A DNA stretch of 64,000 bases from JAHEEL01 sp963715255 (GCA_963715255.1 CAVQRN010000008.1:1-64000); one strand, 5' to 3'. Positions 17,163-26,484 are shown, numbered from the stretch's first letter. Numbers and translations: made by a program. Notes: generated by a model from the letters alone, not told the origin.

Positions 17163-17774
17163 TCAATCTCCGGCGGACGGGTTCCAGTGCTCGCGATGAA
17201 TGGCATCGGCGCGACGCCCTCTGGCGAGGGAGCCGGATCGACGATCGACTGCGCCGTGACCGATGGTGACGATACCGATCGGCGCGACGTCGTCGGGGAT
17301 GTCGAGCAGCGCCGAGAGGGCCCCAAGGTTGTGTGAACCGAGGAATCCGGCGGCAAGACCTTCGTCGACAACGGCGAGGAGAAGCAGCATCATCGAGGCG
17401 CCGGCGTCTACCCACCAGTAGGGGATCGGCCATCCTTCTTCGCGCCCCGCCGGGCCATCCGGTCCGCCTTTGTCGGGTTCTCGGTAGCGATCGAGATATG
17501 CGGCCCTATTCGAGCAGATGATCACATGGACGGGTGCACGCGAGATCCACGGGTCGAAGCCATCGGCGACGTATTCGTCCTCGTGCGCCAGTTCGGCGAT
17601 CTCTCGGCGGCGGCCCTCGTCGGTGACGACGACGAAGGACACACCTTGGGAGAATCCGGCACTCGGGGCTCGCTGGGCCCGATCGAGGATGCGATTGAGG
17701 ACGTCCGCGTCGACCGGATCGTCCGTGTAGTTTCGGACCATCCGGCGACGGCGAACGGCTTCTTGGAACTCCAC
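17163..17774 (-). CDS. Nitroreductase-family flavoprotein
   Basis: This 203-residue protein starts at GTG 17774, one base after the pntB stop. It has the nitroreductase fold: RRRMVRNYTDDPVD (FMN phosphate-binding Arg cluster), LDRAQRAPSAGFSQGVSFVVV, WWVDAGASMMLLLLAVVDEGLAAGFLGSHN and PIGIVTIGH. It is expected to bind FMN and use NAD(P)H. The closest recognisable groups are F420/FMN-dependent or BluB-like reductases, but the substrate cannot be told. Its position directly after the transhydrogenase operon suggests use of the NADPH pool (inference). Confidence 0.8.
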   Translation of the reverse strand: MEFQEAVRRRRMVRNYTDDPVDADVLNRILDRAQRAPSAGFSQGVSFVVVTDEGRRREIAELAHEDEYVADGFDPWISRAPVHVIICSNRAAYLDRYREPDKGGPDGPAGREEGWPIPYWWVDAGASMMLLLLAVVDEGLAAGFLGSHNLGALSALLDIPDDVAPIGIVTIGHGAVDRRSGSLARGRRADAIHREHWNPSAGD

Positions 17775-17775
17775 G

Positions 17776-19191
17776 TCAGAGGTCGACCAGCGCCTCTTCG
17801 ATGTTCTCGAGAGCAGATTTCGCATCTGAGAACAGCATCATCGTCGACGGCATATAGAACAGCGGGTTGTCGATGCCTGCGAAACCGGGAGCGAGGCTCC
17901 GTTTGATCACGACCGCGGTGGCCGCCAGATCGACTTCGAGGATCGGCATCCCGTAGATGGGACTGGTCGAATCGTCTCGTGCCGACGGGTTCACCACGTC
18001 GTTCGCTCCGACGATCAACACCACGTCCGTGTGCGGGAAACGCGGGTTCGAATGGTCGAGATCGAGGAGCACGTCGTAGGGGACGTCTGCCTCTGCGAGC
18101 AACACGTTCATGTGTCCCGGCATACGGCCGGCAACAGGATGGATCGCGTACTCGACGGTGATCTCCCGCTCCTCGAGTGCCGTTGCAAGATCCCGAACCG
18201 CATGTTGGGCCTGGGCGACGGCGAGGCCGTAGCCTGGGACGACGATCACCTTCTGCGCATAGGCGAGGGCGATCGCAACGTCCTCCGGCGTGGCGCTGTT
18301 GACCGGTTTGTCGCCTGCATCGATCGGAGCGGCACCCTCGGTACCGAAGCCGGCGAAGAGCACGTTCGCAAGCGATCGGTTCATCGCCTCGGACATCTGC
18401 ACGGTGAGGATGAACCCGGCCGCACCGACAAGGGCACCGGCGATGATCAGTCCCTGGTTCCCGATGACGAAGCCCGCCATCGCGGCAGCGACGCCGGACA
18501 GGGAGTTGAGCAGTGAGATGACGACGGGCATGTCGGCTCCACCGATCGGGATCACACCCGTGACACCGAGGACGAGTGCGAGGGCTGCGAGAATCCAATA
18601 TCCGAGAGGCTCGTTGAATCCGATCGCCCACACGGACGCGCCCGTCATCAGGAGGACGATGACCAGGTTGAAGAAGGGACCCCCGGGAAGAGCGACCGGC
18701 TTCCCTGTGATCATGCCCTGGAGCTTTCCGTACGCGACGAAGCTTCCCGAGAAGGTGACGACACCGATCGCGATCGACAATGCGACGGTGACTTCGGTCT
18801 CGGTTGCGTACGGGGCGTTGGTTGCAACGATCGTTCCGACGGCGACGATCTCGGCGAACGCAACGAGGGCCGATGCTCCGCCGCCGAAGCCGTTGAATGC
18901 CGCAACGAGTTCCGGCATCGCGGTCATCTTCACCTTGAGAGCGAGGACCGCACCGACGGCGCTACCGATGAGCGCTCCGACGATGATCACCCACCACAGG
19001 ATCGTCGCGGCCTCTGCCAGATCCAGATGTGAAGGATTCAGATCGGTGAGATAGGCGAGCGTGACGATGATTGCAAGGGCCATACCGGCCCCGGCAATCT
19101 GGTTCCCGCGCCGAGCTGTGCGTGGCGAGCCGAGGCCTCGGAGGCCGAGGACGAAGAGAACCCCGGCCGCGAGATAGAGGAGCACCATCAT
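17776..19191 (-). CDS. pntB: NAD(P) transhydrogenase subunit beta
   Basis: This 471-residue protein starts at ATG 19191, overlapping the pntAB stop (ATGA). The first ~285 residues carry about nine membrane helices of domain II. The C-terminal domain III binds NADP(H): VIVVPGYGLAVAQAQHAVRDLA (GYGxAVAQAQ fingerprint), HPVAGRMPGHMNVLLAEADVPY, VVLIVGANDVVNPSA and KRSLAPGFAGIDNPLFY. Together with the alpha subunits it couples proton entry to hydride transfer from NADH to NADP+. The length matches the family. Confidence 0.95.
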   Translation of the reverse strand: MMVLLYLAAGVLFVLGLRGLGSPRTARRGNQIAGAGMALAIIVTLAYLTDLNPSHLDLAEAATILWWVIIVGALIGSAVGAVLALKVKMTAMPELVAAFNGFGGGASALVAFAEIVAVGTIVATNAPYATETEVTVALSIAIGVVTFSGSFVAYGKLQGMITGKPVALPGGPFFNLVIVLLMTGASVWAIGFNEPLGYWILAALALVLGVTGVIPIGGADMPVVISLLNSLSGVAAAMAGFVIGNQGLIIAGALVGAAGFILTVQMSEAMNRSLANVLFAGFGTEGAAPIDAGDKPVNSATPEDVAIALAYAQKVIVVPGYGLAVAQAQHAVRDLATALEEREITVEYAIHPVAGRMPGHMNVLLAEADVPYDVLLDLDHSNPRFPHTDVVLIVGANDVVNPSARDDSTSPIYGMPILEVDLAATAVVIKRSLAPGFAGIDNPLFYMPSTMMLFSDAKSALENIEEALVDL

Positions 19192-19484
19192 TTCTTTGCT
19201 CCCGGCTTCTTCTTGAACATCTCGAGCATTCGGTCCGTGACGAGGAAGCCTCCCACGACGTTGATCATGGCGAAGGACATGGCGAGAAGGCCGAGGATGA
19301 TCGCCACCGGCCCGTCGGCGAAGGCAGCCGCGATGATCGCTCCGACGATCGTGATACCCGAGATTGCGTTCGCCCCCGACATGAGCGGGGTGTGCAAGGT
19401 CGGGGGGACCTTCGAGATGACCTCGAAGCCGACAAAGGCAGCGAGGACGAACACGACGATTCCCTGGATGAACTCGGGACTCAT
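19188..19484 (-). CDS. pntAB: NAD(P) transhydrogenase alpha subunit, membrane part
   Basis: This 98-residue protein has three membrane helices and corresponds to the C-terminal membrane part of PntA when that subunit is split: FIQGIVVFVLAAFVGFEVI, VPPTLHTPLMSGANAISGI, then INVVGGFLVTDRMLEMFKKK. It overlaps pntAA upstream and pntB downstream by 4 nt each (ATGA), so the three subunits are translationally coupled. The split alpha arrangement is common in actinobacteria. Confidence 0.93.
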   Translation of the reverse strand: MSPEFIQGIVVFVLAAFVGFEVISKVPPTLHTPLMSGANAISGITIVGAIIAAAFADGPVAIILGLLAMSFAMINVVGGFLVTDRMLEMFKKKPGAKK

Positions 19485-20617
19485 GAGGCCTCCTCTTCCA
19501 GGCCCATGGCCGTTCGGGTCCGAGGGTGAACGATCCGGCCCTGGTGGGTGATCGTCGCAGGGCCGGCAACCTCGTCTTCGAGATCGACGGCGAAGCCATC
19601 TTCGGTTCGCCAGCGTCCGACCAGCTCCTGGAGGTTCCGTGCGTACATGCGGCTTGCGTCGGTAGCGACACGGCTCGGTAGATCGATCGGTCCGTAGATC
19701 GTGACGCCGTCGACGTTCACGATTTCGTCCGCGACCGTGCCTTCGACGTTGCCGCCGGATGACGCTGCCATGTCGACGATCACTGATCCTGGATGCATCC
19801 CTGCGACGACGTCGGCGGTGATGAGCGTCGGGGCGGGACGTCCGGGGATCTGGGCGGTGGTAACGATCATGTCTGCCTTGGCAACGTAGTCGGCGAGTAT
19901 CTCTTGCTGCTTCGCCGCGGTCTCCGCGTCGACCTCTTTGGCGTAGCCGCCTTCGTCCATCTCGATAGTGGGGGCTGCGACGAACTTGGCGCCGAGGCTC
20001 TCGACCTGCTCCTTCGTCTCCGGTCTGATGTCGTAGGCGTGGACGATCGAACCGAGGCGTCGGAACGTGGCAATTGCCTGGAGCCCTGCGACACCGACAC
20101 CGAGCACGAGTGCACGGGCTGGCGGGATCGTCCCCGCAGCGGTGACGAGCATCGAGGGGAACTTGGGGGATTCCGACATTGCCAGCAGTACGGCGGCGTA
20201 GCCGGCGATGTTGGCTTGGGACGACAACGCGTCCATGGACTGGGCCAGCGTGGTGCGCGGGACCGCTTCGACCGCGAGCGCTGTGACGTTGCCTTCCGCG
20301 AGGGCCTCGACGAGGTCGGTCGCTATGAACGGGTCGAGGAACCCGGCGAGGACGGCGCCTTCCGGTATCAGTCCGATCTCGTCGATCGTGGGCGGGCCGA
20401 CCCTGAGAACGAGGTCGGCGTCGTGTGCCGTCGCCGAGTCGGCGACGATCGTTGCTCCTGCCTCAACGAGCGTCTCATCGGGGAAGCCGGCGGCATTACC
20501 CGCTCCAGTCTCCACACGCACGTCCCAACCCCATCCGGTGTACACCTTGACGGCGGCGGGAACGGCGGCGATACGACGCTCGTGATCGGCACGTTCGAGT
20601 GGTATTCCTAGTCGCAT
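19481..20617 (-). CDS. pntAA: NAD(P) transhydrogenase subunit alpha, NAD-binding part
   Basis: This protein has 378 residues from ATG 20617 (a longer start at GTG 20647 is possible; neither has a clear ribosome binding site). It is domain I of the proton-translocating transhydrogenase and of the alanine dehydrogenase/PNT superfamily: RLGIPLERADHERRIAAVP, ALVLGVGVAGLQAIATFRRLGS (NAD-binding Rossmann loop), YDIRPETKEQVESLGAKFV, and MHPGSVIVDMAASSGGNVEGT. It is the first gene of the pntAA-pntAB-pntB operon. The 120 nt to the divergent alcohol dehydrogenase gene must hold its promoter. Confidence 0.93.
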   Translation of the reverse strand: MRLGIPLERADHERRIAAVPAAVKVYTGWGWDVRVETGAGNAAGFPDETLVEAGATIVADSATAHDADLVLRVGPPTIDEIGLIPEGAVLAGFLDPFIATDLVEALAEGNVTALAVEAVPRTTLAQSMDALSSQANIAGYAAVLLAMSESPKFPSMLVTAAGTIPPARALVLGVGVAGLQAIATFRRLGSIVHAYDIRPETKEQVESLGAKFVAAPTIEMDEGGYAKEVDAETAAKQQEILADYVAKADMIVTTAQIPGRPAPTLITADVVAGMHPGSVIVDMAASSGGNVEGTVADEIVNVDGVTIYGPIDLPSRVATDASRMYARNLQELVGRWRTEDGFAVDLEDEVAGPATITHQGRIVHPRTRTAMGLEEEAS

Positions 20618-20737
20618 CGGCGGGAACGGTAACTGAACTCGTGCCACATAGGAATTCCTGGCAAGATCCGGCGATCTGGGAATGCGACCCTTGCCTCGGA
20701 TGCCTGTTCATGGCAAGGTCGGTGGAACGGAGGAACC

Positions 20738-21748
20738 ATGCACCGACAGCTTCTCGAACGACCCGGGTCGATCATCGGATGGCCGCTCAAGTCGACCGAA
20801 GTTGATGACCTCGCGCCGGCTCCCGGCGAGATCAGCATCGGCGTGGCGGCATGCGGTGTCTGCCGCACCGACCTCCAGATCGTCGAAGGGGACCTCGCCG
20901 CCCGCTCCCTGCCCATCGTTCCGGGGCACCAGGTCGTCGGTCGTGTGCTGCGGGTTGGGGGAGGAGTCTCGGATTGGGCGGTGGGGGAGCGAGCAGGCGT
21001 GGCGTGGCTGGCCGGCGCGTGCGGATCATGCGAGTACTGCAGGAGCGGGCGGGAGAATCTGTGTGCTGATGCGGTCTTCGCGGGCTGGGATCAGGACGGC
21101 GGCTATGCAGAGCAGATTGTCGTTCGAGCCGACTACGCCCTGCGGATCCCGGCATCGTTCTCCGACGTTGATGCCGCACCGCTGCTGTGTGGTGGGATCA
21201 TCGGGTACCGGTCACTGAAGATCTCGGGCATCCGACCCGGCGGAAGACTCGGCCTGTACGGGTTCGGCGCCTCGGCGTTGCTCGCCATGCAAGTGGCTAC
21301 GCACTGGGGGTGCGACGTCTTTGTCGCGACCCGATCGCTGGTCGAGCAAGAGCGGGCGATCGAGTTCGGAGCGGCGTGGACCGGGTCGTACCACGATCGT
21401 CCGCCGACGTCACTCGATGCAGCGGTCACATTCGCCCCGGTCGGACATGTCGTGGTGGAGGCACTGAAGTCCGTGGCACGCGGGGGCGTGGTCGCGATCA
21501 ACGCCATCCACCTCGATCGGATACCCGAATTCGGATACGACCTCCTGTGGGGTGAGCGGCAGATTCGCAGCGTCGCGAACTTCACCCGCGAGGATGCTCG
21601 CGAGTTTCTCGACCTCGCCGCCGAGATCCCGATTCGGACCGTGCCCGACGTCTACCCCCTCGCCGATGCCAACCTTGCCCTCCACCGACTCAAGGACGGT
21701 CTGGTTGAGGGCGCGGCCGTGCTGGTAACGGATACGTTGACGGTGTAG
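20738..21748 (+). CDS. Zinc-dependent alcohol dehydrogenase family protein
   Basis: This 336-residue medium-chain dehydrogenase starts at ATG 20738, with GGAGGAACC before it. The catalytic zinc ligands are visible (CGVCRTD, GHQVVGRV) and a structural zinc loop is present (CGSCEYC...C, GACGSCEYCRSGRENLC). The Rossmann domain starts near GRLGLYGFGASALLAMQVA, where the usual GxGxxG is GFGASA. It resembles the AdhA-type group of actinobacterial alcohol dehydrogenases. Substrate and cofactor preference are not visible. It stands alone, divergent from pnt and convergent with the SDR gene. Confidence 0.88.
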   Translation: MHRQLLERPGSIIGWPLKSTEVDDLAPAPGEISIGVAACGVCRTDLQIVEGDLAARSLPIVPGHQVVGRVLRVGGGVSDWAVGERAGVAWLAGACGSCEYCRSGRENLCADAVFAGWDQDGGYAEQIVVRADYALRIPASFSDVDAAPLLCGGIIGYRSLKISGIRPGGRLGLYGFGASALLAMQVATHWGCDVFVATRSLVEQERAIEFGAAWTGSYHDRPPTSLDAAVTFAPVGHVVVEALKSVARGGVVAINAIHLDRIPEFGYDLLWGERQIRSVANFTREDAREFLDLAAEIPIRTVPDVYPLADANLALHRLKDGLVEGAAVLVTDTLTV

Positions 21749-21872
21749 ATCCTGACAGCGCTCGACGCGCGGATTCAGCGTCGCGATGAGGTTCGACATG
21801 AATGGCATGCTGAGATCGTCGCTCTCATAGCGCCGACTGTGGAGCGGCCCCCTCGACGAGCGTACGCGAGAG

Positions 21873-21900
21873 TGCCTGCTGTCTGCTGTTTGCTGTCTGC
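21873..21900. repeat. Heptamer tandem array (TGTCTGC type), 4 units
   Basis: TGCCTGC, TGTCTGC, TGTTTGC and TGTCTGC follow one another, just before the stop of the convergent SDR gene at 21909. It is the shortest of the three heptamer arrays. The rest of 21749-21908 shows no gene. Confidence 0.65.
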
Positions 21901-21908
21901 TTCTCGAC

Positions 21909-22736
21909 TCAGCCGTCGAGGAAGAAGTCGGGCATCAGATCGGCGTCGGGGGCGTCGGCGTAGGCTGACAGGTCGGTCACACCGGCTTGGGCGAGCACTT
22001 CGTCGTCGATGTAGAAGTTCCCGGTTGTCTCGCGACTGGGTCGGGTGAAGATCTCGTAGGCGGCATCGGCCATGATCTCCGGCTTGCGTGTCCGTCTCAT
22101 CGCGTTGTCCCCGCCCAGCAGATTCTGGACGGCAGCGGTGGCGATCGCCGTGCGCGGCCACAGGCTGTTGACGGCGATCCCGCTGCCCATGAACTCAGAG
22201 GCCATGCCGAGGGTGCACATCGACATGCCGTACTTCGCCATCGTGTATGCGAGGTTGTTGGCGAACCAATGGGGCGACAGGTTCAGCGGCGGGCTGAGAC
22301 TGAGAATGTGAGGATTCTCTGCGTGCTTCAGATACGGAACACAGGTCCTCGAGACGAGATAGGTGCCCCGGGCGTTGATGTCCTGCATCAGGTCGTATGA
22401 CTTCATCGGGAGTTGCTCGGTGCCGGAGAGGTTGATCGCAGAGGCGTTGTTGAGGCAGATGTCAATGCCCCCGAACGCTTCGACGGTCTTCGCCACGGCG
22501 GCCTCGACCTGGTCGTCGAAGCGGATGTCACCGACGATGGGGAGTGCGCTACCCCCTGCCTCCTCGATTTCCTTGGCGGCGGTGAAGATCGTCCCTGGGA
22601 GCTTCGCGTTGGGTTCGGCGGTCTTCGAGATCAACGCGACGTTGGCGCCGTCGGCGGCGACGCGCCTGGCGATGGCGAGGCCGATACCGCGACTCCCCCC
22701 AGACATGAACATGGTCTTACCGGCCAGGTCCGACAT
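21909..22736 (-). CDS. Short-chain dehydrogenase/reductase, HSDL2-like
   Basis: This 275-residue protein starts at ATG 22736 with AAGGAG upstream. It is a classical SDR: cofactor motif GGSRGIGLAIARRVA, CLNNASA, and the catalytic YTMAK with the upstream Ser region SLSPPLNLSP. The long loop between strands (SKTAEPNAKLPGTIFTAAKEIEEAGG) and the C-terminal FYIDDEVLAQAGVTDLSAYA are typical of the hydroxysteroid dehydrogenase-like 2 group. The substrate is unknown and lipid-related in homologues. It is last in the gnd operon, 30 nt after the DapA-like gene. Confidence 0.85.
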   Translation of the reverse strand: MSDLAGKTMFMSGGSRGIGLAIARRVAADGANVALISKTAEPNAKLPGTIFTAAKEIEEAGGSALPIVGDIRFDDQVEAAVAKTVEAFGGIDICLNNASAINLSGTEQLPMKSYDLMQDINARGTYLVSRTCVPYLKHAENPHILSLSPPLNLSPHWFANNLAYTMAKYGMSMCTLGMASEFMGSGIAVNSLWPRTAIATAAVQNLLGGDNAMRRTRKPEIMADAAYEIFTRPSRETTGNFYIDDEVLAQAGVTDLSAYADAPDADLMPDFFLDG

Positions 22737-22766
22737 GCGCGCTCCTTCGCTCTGCTCGAGTGCAGG

Positions 22767-23621
22767 CTACTGCCCGGCGCCGGGACAGCAGAGTTGGCGC
22801 ATCTCCTCTCGAGCTTCGGCGCGGAGCGCCTCCAACGGCGAGCGCATCGTCCCGGGGGAGAGGCCTTCCAGCTCGGCCGCCGCATAGGTACCCGCCAGGC
22901 CGTACCGCTCGACGGTGGCCGAGACCGCCGAGAGACGGTCCTGGGCATCAAGATCTGTTTGCGCCGCAGCGACGAGTTCGGGGGCGTAGTTCGACGATGC
23001 CGTGATCGCCCCATATGCCCCCCGCAGATGTGCCTCGTGGACAACCCGGGATGCACCCGTGTACAGGTAGTAGCCGTCATCGACGCCGTTGAGGATCGGA
23101 GCCACCCGATCGGGATCGCCGCCCGAGTCCTTCAGGCCGACGATGTTCGGATGGCTGGCCAGACCGACCGCGGTCTCGACGGGCAGTTCGTAGGAGGTGA
23201 CCGCAGGGACCGAGTAGCAGAAGACGGGGAGGGGGGAACCGTCCGCGACTGAGCGGAAGAACGAGGCGACGAGTTGGTGGTTGTGACGCAAGAGGAGTGT
23301 GGGTGTGATGACGAGCACGGCATCTGCCTCTCCATTGACTGCTTCGGCGATCTGAACGGAGGCCTGGCGGACCGATTGGGCCGAGATGCCGGCCAGCAAG
23401 AATGCCGACGAGCCGAGTTCGTCTCGCGCCGTCGCGGTGAGGATGGCCCGTTCGTCTGGTTCGAGGTAGGGCCCCTGACCGGTAGAGCCACCGATGAGGA
23501 AACCTTCGATCCCTCGGTCGGTGAGCACTCCGAGGTTGTGGCGATGTGCACTGACGTCGATCGATCCGGCGCTGTTGAACGGCGTGATCAGCGCGGCCAT
23601 CGTACGGGGCGGGGTTTGCAT
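22767..23621 (-). CDS. DapA/NAL-family aldolase
   Basis: This 284-residue class I aldolase starts at ATG 23621, sharing a base with the gnd stop (TAATG). The Schiff-base lysine is in NIVGLKDSGG, the partner tyrosine in PVFCYSVPA, and the substrate loop reads GGSTGQGPYL, where DHDPS has GTTGE. The neighbourhood (6-phosphogluconate dehydrogenase) and the loop suggest a sugar-acid or 2-oxo-acid aldolase rather than dihydrodipicolinate synthase, but this is inference. Length is normal for the family. Confidence 0.85.
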   Translation of the reverse strand: MQTPPRTMAALITPFNSAGSIDVSAHRHNLGVLTDRGIEGFLIGGSTGQGPYLEPDERAILTATARDELGSSAFLLAGISAQSVRQASVQIAEAVNGEADAVLVITPTLLLRHNHQLVASFFRSVADGSPLPVFCYSVPAVTSYELPVETAVGLASHPNIVGLKDSGGDPDRVAPILNGVDDGYYLYTGASRVVHEAHLRGAYGAITASSNYAPELVAAAQTDLDAQDRLSAVSATVERYGLAGTYAAAELEGLSPGTMRSPLEALRAEAREEMRQLCCPGAGQ

Positions 23622-25036
23622 TACGGTCTCCAATCCGAGTGGAAGAAGCGGCCGCGCGGCTCGTCGGTCCGTTCGTAGGTGTGGGCGCCGAAGGAGTCGC
23701 GCTGCGCCTGGATGAGATTCGCCGGGAGACGATCCGAGCGGTAGCCATCGTAGAAAGCCAGAGCCGATGAGTACGCGGGAACGGGGATGCCTGCGGTGAC
23801 AGCCCTGGCGACGGTACGCCGCCAACCCGGCTCGGCGGCGGTTACGGCGTCGCGGAAGAAGCCGTCCACGAGGAGATTCGAGAGGCCGGGATTGGAGCGG
23901 TACGCCGCCGTGATCTCGCTGAGGAATCTCGAGCGGATGATGCATCCTGCCCGCCAGAGCGAAGCGATGGTCCCGGGGTCGAGATTCCACCGGTACTCGT
24001 CGGAGGCGGCCTCGAACAGCATGAAGCCCTGGGCGTATGAGACGATCTTGGATGCGTAGAGGGCATCCTCGAGATCGGCAATGACGCTCTTCTGGTCATC
24101 ATGTATTGCGCCGGTCGGTCCGGACAGCACTTGGGCCGCAGCGGTGCGTTCGCCGAGGAGTGCAGACACGATTCGTGCGTAGACGGCTTCAGAAACCAGG
24201 GTCGTCGGCATCGCCTGATCCATCGAGGCCATGACCGTCCACTTTCCGGTGCCCTTCTGTCCCGCCGCGTCGAGCACGCGGTCGAGGAGTGGTGTTCCGT
24301 CGGTGTCGACGGTTCCCATGATGTCTCGAGTGATGTCGATGAGGAACGAGTCAAGGCGGCCCTGGTTCCAGCGGGTGAAGATCGCTTGCATCTCTGTGGG
24401 AGTCAGGCCGAGGCCGCGGCGCATCACGTCGTACGCCTCGGCGATCACCTGCATATCGCCATACTCGATCCCGTTGTGAACCATCTTGACGTAGTGGCCG
24501 GCGCCGCCCGGTCCGACCCATTCGCAGCATGGCTCTCCGTCGGCCACGGCAGCGATCGTCCTGAAGATGGACTCGACTTCGGGCCACGCAGCGATGTTGC
24601 CGCCCGGCATGATCGACGGTCCGTATCGGGCACCGTCCTCGCCGCCTGATATCCCCATCCCGATGAAGCGGATGCCAAGATCGGCGAGTCGTGCGTTTCG
24701 TCGCTGGGTGTCGGTGAAGAGCGAGTTTCCGCCGTCGATGACGATGTCGCCCCGCTCGAGCAGAGGAATCAGGGCATCGATCTGATCGTCGACCGGTTGT
24801 CCTGCCTTGATCATGAGCATCACGGCACGGGGCCGTTCCAATGCGTCGATGAGGTCTTCGATCGAGTGCGTGCCGACGATCGACGCTTCCGAGGCATCGC
24901 CCGACAGGAACTCGTCCGTCCTCTCCGGCGATCTGTTGTAGACCGCAACGGTGAAGCCGTGGTCGGCCATGTTCAGGACCAGGTTGCGGCCCATGACGGC
25001 GAGGCCGATGAGTCCGAGGTCTGCATGCTGCGCCAT
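23621..25036 (-). CDS. gnd: 6-phosphogluconate dehydrogenase, decarboxylating
   Basis: This 471-residue protein is full length for the NADP-dependent pentose phosphate enzyme that converts 6-phosphogluconate to ribulose 5-phosphate and CO2. It has GLAVMGRNLVLNMADHGF (cofactor loop), GMGISGGEDGARYGPSIMPGG, GHYVKMVHNGIEYGDMQVIAEAYD (catalytic Lys and substrate site) and ARDSFGAHTYERTD at the end. The start is ATG 25036; a TAGCGT -10 lies 7 nt upstream, right after the M1 peptidase stop, so it has its own leaderless promoter. It heads the gnd-aldolase-SDR unit. Confidence 0.95.
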   Translation of the reverse strand: MAQHADLGLIGLAVMGRNLVLNMADHGFTVAVYNRSPERTDEFLSGDASEASIVGTHSIEDLIDALERPRAVMLMIKAGQPVDDQIDALIPLLERGDIVIDGGNSLFTDTQRRNARLADLGIRFIGMGISGGEDGARYGPSIMPGGNIAAWPEVESIFRTIAAVADGEPCCEWVGPGGAGHYVKMVHNGIEYGDMQVIAEAYDVMRRGLGLTPTEMQAIFTRWNQGRLDSFLIDITRDIMGTVDTDGTPLLDRVLDAAGQKGTGKWTVMASMDQAMPTTLVSEAVYARIVSALLGERTAAAQVLSGPTGAIHDDQKSVIADLEDALYASKIVSYAQGFMLFEAASDEYRWNLDPGTIASLWRAGCIIRSRFLSEITAAYRSNPGLSNLLVDGFFRDAVTAAEPGWRRTVARAVTAGIPVPAYSSALAFYDGYRSDRLPANLIQAQRDSFGAHTYERTDEPRGRFFHSDWRP

Positions 25037-25043
25037 CGTGTCG

Positions 25044-25049
25044 ACGCTA
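25044..25049 (-). promoter_or_regulatory. -10 element of leaderless gnd promoter
   Basis: TAGCGT on the minus strand lies 7 nt before the gnd ATG at 25036 and 5 nt after the upstream gene's stop. No Shine-Dalgarno sequence is present in the gap. Confidence 0.5.
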
Positions 25050-25053
25050 GTAC

Positions 25054-26472
25054 CTATCCGGGCAGTTCCTCGCCGTAGAGCCAGACTGCGAAGAGGTCGT
25101 TGAGATCTCGGCCTGAGGTCTCCTCTGCGAGATCGATGAACTCGTCGGTGGTGGCATTGCCGTTGGCGTAGCGCTCGGTGTACGTACGCAGGGTCTCGAA
25201 GAATGCCTCGTCGCCGACCTCGTCGCGCAGGGCGACGAGCACGAGGGCGCCTCGTTGGTACACACTGCTGCTGAAGAGATCGTCGGGTGGAGGCGTGCCC
25301 GGCGGTCCGTAGCCGGCGACGCGTGCCGCCTCGGTACGATTCGCGACTTCTTCCCGGTAGGCGCCCGCGCCGTAGAGATGCTCGATCCAGAGCAATTCCG
25401 AGAAGGTGGCGAAACCTTCGTTGAGCCAGATATCGCCCCACTGTGCGACGGAGACCGAATCCCCGAACCATTGATGAGCAAGTTCGTGGACGTGGACATA
25501 TTCGAAGAAGGGAGCGTCGACCATCGATCGTCCGAAAACGGAGAGCGTCTGATTCTCGAGAGCGTGTTGGAATCCGTCGACGACGGCGATCCCGTACCGG
25601 TCGAACGGGTACGGCCCAAATGCCTCCTCGAGAACATTGATCATTTCACCCGTACGCCCGAGCGCCGCCGGTGCGTCTCCAACGAGGTCCGATGGGAGCA
25701 CGTTCCTGACGGGCAGACCCGCGGCCGAGGTCGACACGGGATCCTCAACGATCTGCCATCCGTCGCCGATGACCACGGTCGCGAGGTACGGCGCCATGGG
25801 AGTATCCATCGACCAGCGGTAGGTCGTGGTCGTGTCACTCTCGGCAACCTCGATCAGCTCTCCATTGGCTGCCCCCATGAAACCGGCGGGGACGGTGACG
25901 CTGAACGAGAACGTTGCCTTGTCGATCGGATGATCATTCGCGGGGAACCACGAGTGGGCTGCATCGGGTTCGGCCACAACGAACTGTTCCCCTCCGGGGC
26001 CGGCAAGCCAGCCGATCTCCAGGGGGAGCGCCGCCGACTGCATCGGTGCCGGCGTGCCGTGATAGGAGACCTCGATCGTGAAGTGATCACCCGAGGAGAC
26101 CTGGCTTGGATGGATCACGAGTTCTTCGCCGTCCCTACGGAAGTCTGCTTCCTCTCCGTCGACGGACAGTCTGTCGATCTCCCACCCAACGAAGTCGAGA
26201 TTGAAGTCGGAGAGGTTCTGTGTGGCAATCGCGGTGACGACTACCTCCGCTCCAACCGAACCATCGGTTTCGTAGGTGAGGTCGATGTCGTAGTGCTGAA
26301 CGTCGTACCCGCCGTTTCCGAGCCCCGGGTAGTACCGGTCTCCAATCCCGGCAGCCCCAGCCAAGAACGGCAACGTCGATGTCGGAACCAGGCTCGTCGA
26401 GGTCGAGTCCTCGCCCTGACTGCACGAACCAGCAATGAGGATCACAGCCAGGATGATGACGGATCGTTTCAC
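25054..26472 (-). CDS. M1-family zinc aminopeptidase, lipoprotein
   Basis: This 472-residue protein starts at GTG 26472. The signal peptide ends in a lipobox (LIAGSC, Cys17), so it is anchored outside the cytoplasm. The zinc site is HELAHQWFGD with the distal Glu in LNEGFATFSE, and the exopeptidase-type motif usually read GAMEN is HALEN here, as in distant members. It is shorter than classical M1 aminopeptidases because the C-terminal helical domain is reduced. The expected role is hydrolysis of peptides at the cell surface. A TACCGT -10 lies 6 nt upstream and no ribosome binding site is seen. Confidence 0.88.
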   Translation of the reverse strand: MKRSVIILAVILIAGSCSQGEDSTSTSLVPTSTLPFLAGAAGIGDRYYPGLGNGGYDVQHYDIDLTYETDGSVGAEVVVTAIATQNLSDFNLDFVGWEIDRLSVDGEEADFRRDGEELVIHPSQVSSGDHFTIEVSYHGTPAPMQSAALPLEIGWLAGPGGEQFVVAEPDAAHSWFPANDHPIDKATFSFSVTVPAGFMGAANGELIEVAESDTTTTYRWSMDTPMAPYLATVVIGDGWQIVEDPVSTSAAGLPVRNVLPSDLVGDAPAALGRTGEMINVLEEAFGPYPFDRYGIAVVDGFQHALENQTLSVFGRSMVDAPFFEYVHVHELAHQWFGDSVSVAQWGDIWLNEGFATFSELLWIEHLYGAGAYREEVANRTEAARVAGYGPPGTPPPDDLFSSSVYQRGALVLVALRDEVGDEAFFETLRTYTERYANGNATTDEFIDLAEETSGRDLNDLFAVWLYGEELPG

Positions 26473-26478
26473 AAGAGA

Positions 26479-26484
26479 ACGGTA
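26479..26484 (-). promoter_or_regulatory. -10 element of leaderless promoter (M1 peptidase)
   Basis: TACCGT on the minus strand is separated by six bases (TCTCTT) from the GTG at 26472. Confidence 0.5.
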
